This document shows positions 59,212 to 64,000 of a stretch of DNA of 64,000 nucleotides, one piece after another (position 1 is the first letter of the stretch; each line of letters begins with the position of its first letter). The position numbers and the translations under genes are program-made. The DNA comes from Metamycoplasma cloacale (GTDB lineage: Bacteria > Bacillota_I > Bacilli_A > Mycoplasmatales > Metamycoplasmataceae): contig NZ_LR215049.1 in NCBI RefSeq assembly GCF_900660735.1, forward strand, positions 496,001 through 560,000, given 5' to 3'. The notes beneath the pieces are model-generated. The model saw only the letters and a program-made list of their open reading frames with translations. It did no database searches and was not told the DNA's origin.

Positions 59212-59231
59212 TTTTACATTATTATGTAAAA
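59212..59231. promoter_or_regulatory. Palindrome at the pncB promoter, candidate operator
   Basis: Perfect 8-bp arms TTTTACAT and ATGTAAAA with a 4-base centre, ending 25 bases upstream of the pncB ATG. There is no run of T next to it; the yidC terminator is further away (59248-59276). It may be a regulator binding site; NAD-salvage genes in Firmicutes are often controlled by NiaR, but this sequence is not a NiaR box I can confirm. Confidence 0.45.
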
Positions 59232-59247
59232 AATTAAAAAGGGTATT

Positions 59248-59276
59248 AAAAAAGACAAACATTTCTGTTTATCTTT
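59248..59276 (-). terminator. Terminator of the rpmH-rnpA-yidC operon
   Basis: On the - strand AAAGATAAACA pairs with TGTTTGTCTTT (11 bp, one T-G pair, loop GAAA), then TTTT. It begins 9 bases after the yidC stop codon. Confidence 0.75.
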
Positions 59277-59284
59277 CATCTAAA

Positions 59285-61213
59285 TTAATTGAAAAATTTT
59301 GGTTCAATTTTATTTTTAAAGAATTTAGTTCTTTGGAAGTAATGTACGAAGATTGCCTGTACGATAGTTCATATACCACTAATAATTCAATAAATTTGCA
59401 ATCCTGCACTAAATATTACACCTATGAAAATAAATACAAGTGAAATAATATTATTTGTACGATTTGACTTCTTAACAGCGGCTTGTTCATAAGCATCAAT
59501 TCTTAATGCTTTATTTTTCTTTCTGTTCAACAGTTTTGGAGTGTATTGAGCCAATGCTTGAATACCAACTGAAAAGATAATAATTGGTAAGTATATATAT
59601 TCTTTGGCTATTAAACGTTGAATAGATGAAGCAGACATTTGAATTCCGTATCAAGAAGCATATTTAATTTCAGGCGAAGCTGAAATAATTCTAAATATAA
59701 CAATCAAAATAGGTAAGGTAATCAACATTGTAATAATTTGTCCAAATGGTGATACCTTTTCTTTTTTATACAATTCAGAAATCTCTAACTGTTTTCTTTG
59801 TTGCATTTTCTTATCGTTTTTATATTCGGCATATTTAGCTTCAATTTTAGCTTTCTTTTGGTTCAATTCTTCTAGTTTTGATTGCATAAACAATGATTTA
59901 AATGAAATAAAGAATGTAATCAAACGAACTAGAATAACTGTTAAGATTAAAGCTAAAATTATTGATCAACCAGTTGTTCCTAAGCTATGGGTAATAGCTT
60001 GCATGAATTGATTAATTGGATAAACGAACATTCCATAGAATGGTCCTTGTGCTCAATAATCTCCATATGTAGCTAATGCTTTTTGCGGAATCATTTCGTT
60101 AGGGTTGATAATACCACGAAAACCATTATTTTCATTGTAATTTCCCAATGGAGAAACAGATGAAGGAACGTAGTATCTGTAATTTGATTCACTTGTTTTA
60201 TTACCTAAAACGTAATTAAACATTGCCATATAACGTTCAAATGCTAAACGATATGCTAAAGCGAAGTTATTAAATTTTAAACCTTCTTCTTTAGTTAAAC
60301 CTTTATCAGTTTCAGCAGTTTCAGAAACCTTATCTTTAAATGTTTCAAGATAAGCATTAACTTTTTCTAAAACAGTTTTTCCTTGTTGACCTTCAATAAT
60401 TGATTTAATTTTCAATGTATCATTTTCAACTCACATTTTTAATGTTTCATTGATAACGATTTGAAGTGCATCTCTAACAAAAATATCTTCTGCAATTGCA
60501 GACACTGGAAGTGTTGGTAATATTTCTGAAATTGTGATTGCTTTCAATCTATTGTTTAAACTAATCGTTTCGTTGTTTTCCTTTGAAGTGAAGAATTCAA
60601 CTTTGGTTGGTAATAGAATTCTTTCAAATGTTGTTAAAGGTGTATAGAATTCAGTTTTACCCGCACCTTTATCATCACCGAAATTAAAGTATGCATAATT
60701 TGTTCCGTCGTTATATACATAACTTGCATCGGTTGATGAAGAATGTTTAACGTTTACAAATTTGTCTTCGTTATCTTTATCAGGGGCAATCAATTGCAAT
60801 GCAAATGTTGATCCATTGTAATTTAAATATTTTCCGCCTGTTTCTTGATCTTGTTTTTTAATTTTTTCGATTGTTTCAGGTGATTCAATCCCTAAAAACT
60901 TGTTGTATTTGATATTGTCATTGGTATTTCCATTAATAAAAGTATTTGTTGAATTGTCATATCTTAAAGTGTATACGTTAGGTGATACGTATTTTTCTGA
61001 TGTATAAATTTCATACCCAGAACCTACTTTGTTACTTGTTTTAATTGCGAATGATTGGACACACCCTACCATTCCAACGGTAGCAAAAATAATGATTAAA
61101 ACGATTTTAATTCATTTTCATACTTTCTTAAATACTGATCTCGGATCTGAAGGTGTTGCAACCTTATGGCTTTTGAAATCATTATAATGATGAGATTTTT
61201 TATTTTTTGCCAT
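59285..61213 (-). CDS. yidC: Membrane protein insertase YidC (lipoprotein type)
   Basis: 642 aa. YidC/Oxa1 inserts proteins into the membrane, alone or with Sec. An N-terminal hydrophobic segment ending in VGMVGC (Cys51) suggests lipid attachment, as in Gram-positive YidC. The extracellular domain (about 55-380) is enlarged, as in other mycoplasmas. The Oxa1 core follows: a first helix, a charged hairpin (KAKIEAKYAEYKNDKKMQQRK), IITMLITLPILIVIFRI, PIIIFSVGIQAL and a last membrane segment, then a basic tail ending KPKFFN-like. It overlaps rnpA by 14 bases. ATG follows GGATA. It is last of the rpmH-rnpA-yidC operon. Confidence 0.94.
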
Positions 61214-61529
61214 CTAATATCCTTTCGTATAGTTTTGTTATTTCAATACTTTTATTTTGAAAATCAAGCTCAAAAAATGTCTTTCTTGCAATGATTACTG
61301 TTTCATAGTTAATTTTATTGACGTCCATTGATCTTAAAATTGCTCTAATTTGATTTTTATAGTGATTTCTATATACTGCATTAGCAAATTGTTTAGGAAT
61401 AGATATTCCAACTTTAAACATTTTTGAAGGTCTGTAATAGATTATCAAATGCTTTGAAACAATTTGTCGTTTTGTATTGATAATTTCTTGAAATTCTCAA
61501 TTTTTCTTAATTGTATTTGCTTTTGTCAT
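61200..61529 (-). CDS. rnpA: Ribonuclease P protein component
   Basis: 109 aa. RnpA aids the RNase P RNA in trimming tRNA 5' ends. The signature AVYRNHYKNQIRAILR (usual RNR motif region) lies around residues 59-74, preceded by KVGISIPKQFANA. A UGA Trp is used near residue 11. Start ATG 61529 is required for the complete N-terminal helix KANTIKKNWEFQEII. The gene sits between rpmH (39 bases upstream) and yidC (14-base overlap), the standard order beside oriC. Confidence 0.92.
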
Positions 61530-61568
61530 TTTCAATATATAAAATTTAAAATAAAATGTATCAAACAA

Positions 61569-61715
61569 CTATTTTTCGTCTGATACTGTTAATCTTGCTC
61601 TACCTTTTGCACGTCTAGCTGCTAAAACTTTTCTTCCGTTTTTAGTAGCCATTCTTGCCATAAATCCGTGAACTTTAATGTGTTTACGTTTTTTAGGTTG
61701 ATATGTTCTTTTCAT
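61569..61715 (-). CDS. rpmH: 50S ribosomal protein L34
   Basis: 48 aa, the standard size. The start [18 protein letters not shown] and the [19 protein letters not shown] core are textbook L34. AGGAG precedes ATG by 5 bases. It is the first gene left of oriC, as in most bacteria, and opens the rpmH-rnpA-yidC unit. Confidence 0.97.
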   Translation of the reverse strand: MKRTYQPKKRKHIKVHGFMARMATKNGRKVLAARRAKGRARLTVSDEK

Positions 61716-61779
61716 TACTACTCCTATCTTTAAAAATTTTATTCAAACATTAATAAAATAACTTAAAGTATTTTACCAA

Positions 61780-61805
61780 AAAAATAGGTCCGTTATTCTA
61801 TTTTT
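61780..61805. other. Hairpin in the oriC region (AAAAATAG/CTATTTTT)
   Basis: 8-bp stem with loop GTCCGTTATT, flanked by A and T runs, 64 bases upstream of rpmH. It could act as a terminator for leftward transcription or be part of the origin. Nothing else is recognised between rpmH and the DnaA-box cluster. Confidence 0.45.
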
Positions 61806-61874
61806 GTTATTTATTAATAAATAAAACAATTATTTTCAACTATTTATCTTTTATATATTTTTAATATTCAATAG

Positions 61875-62018
61875 TTATGAACAAAAAAATATTTATGTAA
61901 TTACGAAGCATTTTTATTAACATATTCAAACAAAAACTATTGAAATAAAGCGATAATTTTAAAAAATAATTGTTAATAACTTTGTTAATAAAAAATAAAA
62001 GCCAAAATTTTATTAACA
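61875..62018. other. oriC: oriC: cluster of DnaA-box-like sites beside dnaA
   Basis: Four copies of TTATTAACA occur in the 342-bp gene-free region: 61914-61922 and 62010-62018 on the + strand, 61971-61979 and 61983-61991 on the - strand. A further TTATGAACA is at 61875-61883. Each differs from the consensus TTATCCACA at two positions. The intervening DNA is almost pure A/T. The location between rpmH and dnaA and the change in gene strand bias make it the probable replication origin. Confidence 0.75.
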
Positions 62019-62045
62019 ATATTAAATATAGTTTATATAAATAAA

Positions 62046-62051
62046 TATAAT
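62046..62051 (+). promoter_or_regulatory. Probable -10 box of dnaA, next to the start codon
   Basis: TATAAT ends 6 bases before ATG 62058. No ribosome binding site is visible in the TAAATT between, so the dnaA mRNA may be leaderless. Confidence 0.45.
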
Positions 62052-62057
62052 TAAATT

Positions 62058-63398
62058 ATGACTAATACAGAAATACAAATTTGAAACCTTTCTTTGCATA
62101 GAGAATTGAAAAATATTTTAGATGAACACACATATAATAGCTTGTTTAAAAACCTACAAATTGTGCACATTGACGAACCTAACGTTTATCTTTTAGCACA
62201 ACCTAGTGAAATTAAATTAATTAAACTTCATTATCAAAGTAATTTACAAAAAATTGCACAAGAAATTTTTCCAAACAAAGTTGAATTTATTTTAATCAGC
62301 GATTTAAAACAGATTGAAAAAACTAATGTTGATAATTTAGTTTTAACAAATCCTGTTTTAAATTTAAACATCAAAAAGAATCTAACATTTGAAAATTATG
62401 CAAGCGGTAAATTTAATGAAATCGCTATCAAAGCTGCTTGATCAATTATTTTAAATGAGAAAATAACATTTTCGCCGCTATTTATTTATTCATCTAGCGG
62501 TTTAGGTAAAACTCATTTATTACATGCAATTGGTAATGAATTAATTAAAAAAGGTAAAACTTGTTTATATATCAATCCTGATGTTTTAACAAGAAGATTG
62601 GTTGAAGATTTAAAAGAAAAAAACCAACGAGGAATTAACAAAACAGTTGATGAATTAACCTCATACGATTGTTTAATGTTTGATGATGTTCAACAATATG
62701 GAAATAGAGAAAGTACATTAAATGTTTTATTCAATATCATTAACACAATGATTACAAACGATAAGCAAATTATTATTTGTGCCGATAAAAAACCTGAAGA
62801 ATTAGGAGGATTCCAAGAAAGATTTATCAGTCGTTTTTCAGGTGGTTTAACAGTTCATATTGAATCATTAGATATCAACGATGTTATAGAAATCTTAAAA
62901 TTTAAATTAAAAGAGAATGATATCAATCCTGAATTATGAGAAGATGAATCGCTTAAATTTATTGCTCGTAACTTCTCAAGTTCAATTAGAAGCATTGAAG
63001 GTGCAATTAATAGAGTTAAACTATTTAGCCAAAATGATGATTTCTTTACATACGATTTAACAACAATGAAAAACATTTTCAAAAATGTTAGTCAAGTTAA
63101 AGAACATATTACACCCGATCGCATTATTGAAGTTGTGGCTAAATACTACAAAATTGATAGAAAGAAAATTACTGCAAATACAAGAAAAGAAGAAGTGGTT
63201 ATTGCTAGAAGAATTTCAATGTGATTAATCAAAAATAATTTTGATTTATCACTTCAAAACATTGGAAAAATGTTCGGTAATCAATCACATAGCACGGTAA
63301 TTGTTTCACTAAATTGAATAGATGCAAATATGCAAACAAACCCAGCATTGAAATTAGCAATTGAAAAAATTAAAGAAAATATTAACAGAATATTATAG
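62058..63398 (+). CDS. dnaA: Chromosomal replication initiator protein DnaA
   Basis: 446 aa AAA+ protein that binds DnaA boxes and opens oriC. An N-terminal helical domain is followed by Walker A SSSGLGKT (145-152), Walker B CLMFDDVQ, sensor 1 IICADKKPEEL and the arginine-finger region FQERFISRFSGGL, then the C-terminal DNA-binding helix-turn-helix around KMFGNQSHSTV. The usual DnaA motif GGRDHSTV is changed to FGNQSHSTV, but the His-Ser-Thr-Val core stays. Several UGA Trp codons are present. The stop is 8 bases before dnaN and contains the start of its ribosome binding site. Confidence 0.97.
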
Positions 63399-63406
63399 GA
63401 GGATAT

Positions 63407-64000
63407 ATGGAAATTAGAATTAATAAATTATTACTTGATAACGCAATTGAAAGAGTATCTAAAGCAGTTAGTCCAACTCCTTTCTTGCCAGCACAAAAAG
63501 GTATCTTAATTGAAGCAGAAGACAATATTATTACCTTTATTGGTACCAATGGAGAATTAAGTATTAAACATGTCATTGAAATTTCACAAGATGCTGTAAT
63601 TGAAATGCCTGGAAAAGCTTTAATTGACTTAAACATTTTAAGAAACATTGTTAAAAAATTAGATGGTGATTTATCTATTCAAACTGATAATAAAACAATG
63701 ACAATCTCAACAGCATACGACCGGTTTGTAATCAATTTATACAATCTATATGATTATCCAGAAACAGAATTTACCGTTTATGGTGACACATTAGAGATAA
63801 ACTGAAACGAATTTAAACAAATGATTAGAAACGTTATTTTTGCAAGTACATCAAATGATACAAACACTGTTTTATCTTGTGTAAATATCTCTTCAACAAA
63901 TAACGTGTTAAAATTAATTGCAACCGATCGTTACAGATTTGCACAAGAATTGAAAAACATTGAAAATACTAATGATTTTAACATTTCAATCAATGCAAAA
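63407..64000 (+). CDS. dnaN: DNA polymerase III beta subunit (sliding clamp), 5' part
   Basis: The first 198 codons; the gene runs off the window. ATG follows AGGAGG at 4 bases. The beta-clamp start MEIRINKLLLDNAIERVSKAVS and the first-domain sequences ISQDAVIEMPGKALIDLNILRNIVKKL and IATDRYRFA fit DnaN well. A UGA Trp occurs near residue 134. dnaA-dnaN order is standard, and the two are probably one transcript. Confidence 0.96.

Noticed and set aside
1-64000. UGA codons read as stops, which would make parC, parE, valS, gatB, gyrA and the large surface genes look broken
   Set aside because: Conserved Trp positions and intact family alignments show UGA encodes Trp here.
1-64000. CRISPR arrays, insertion sequences, prophage genes, rRNA genes
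   Set aside because: No direct-repeat arrays, transposase-like proteins, phage proteins or rRNA sequences were seen.

Overview
The window is AT-rich chromosomal DNA from a mycoplasma (class Mollicutes). Genes such as parC, parE, valS, gatB, pepC, gyrA, ychF, the phospholipase and dnaA only read through if UGA is tryptophan. Other signs are small genes packed into overlapping operons, many lipobox lipoproteins, a lone tRNA-Trp(CCA), no cell-wall genes and a compact dnaA-dnaN origin. The folate-type ECF subunit, endonuclease I lipoproteins and very large coiled-coil surface proteins suggest a host-associated species, perhaps of the hominis group, but the species cannot be fixed from the sequence alone.

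Layout. oriC lies at about 61.7-62.06 kb, with dnaA and dnaN on the + strand to its right. Almost everything to its left is on the - strand, as expected for a leftward replichore. Leftward from oriC come rpmH-rnpA-yidC, then pncB with a small membrane protein, an endonuclease I lipoprotein, and the dipeptidase pepV. Next is a + strand pair: a type-17-domain lipoprotein and an anchored PI-PLC. Then come gyrA-ychF-tRNA-Trp, three large membrane-anchored helical surface proteins (31.8-43.3 kb, one of 2541 aa), tRNA-Lys(CTT), the K+ transporter ktrB, and a 2717-aa lipoprotein with an SGNH domain. After pepC there is a probable 12-gene operon, acpS-plsC-scpA-scpB-rlu-gatC-gatA-gatB-yihY-folT-oppF-like-valS (20.07 to 6.55 kb). 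The left end holds parE-parC, a 39-aa basic protein, a second endonuclease I lipoprotein and the tail of a DHH phosphoesterase.

Functional themes. Housekeeping genes cover replication and topology (dnaA, dnaN, gyrA, parE/parC, scpA/B), translation (valS, gatCAB, rpmH, rnpA, ychF, two tRNAs), lipid synthesis (acpS, plsC) and salvage (pncB, pepC, pepV, FolT-like S component). The rest is a surface interface: nucleases that could release host nucleotides, a secreted phospholipase-like protein and giant adhesin-like coiled coils.

Main points for a second look: an OppF-like ABC protein that has lost its catalytic motifs and runs in frame, with no stop codon, into valS; a giant SGNH lipoprotein without the usual catalytic Ser and His; a PI-PLC whose frame passes its expected stop because of a run of seven A; a long poly(A/T) tract in the promoter region of the 2541-aa surface protein; and a palindrome at the pncB promoter.
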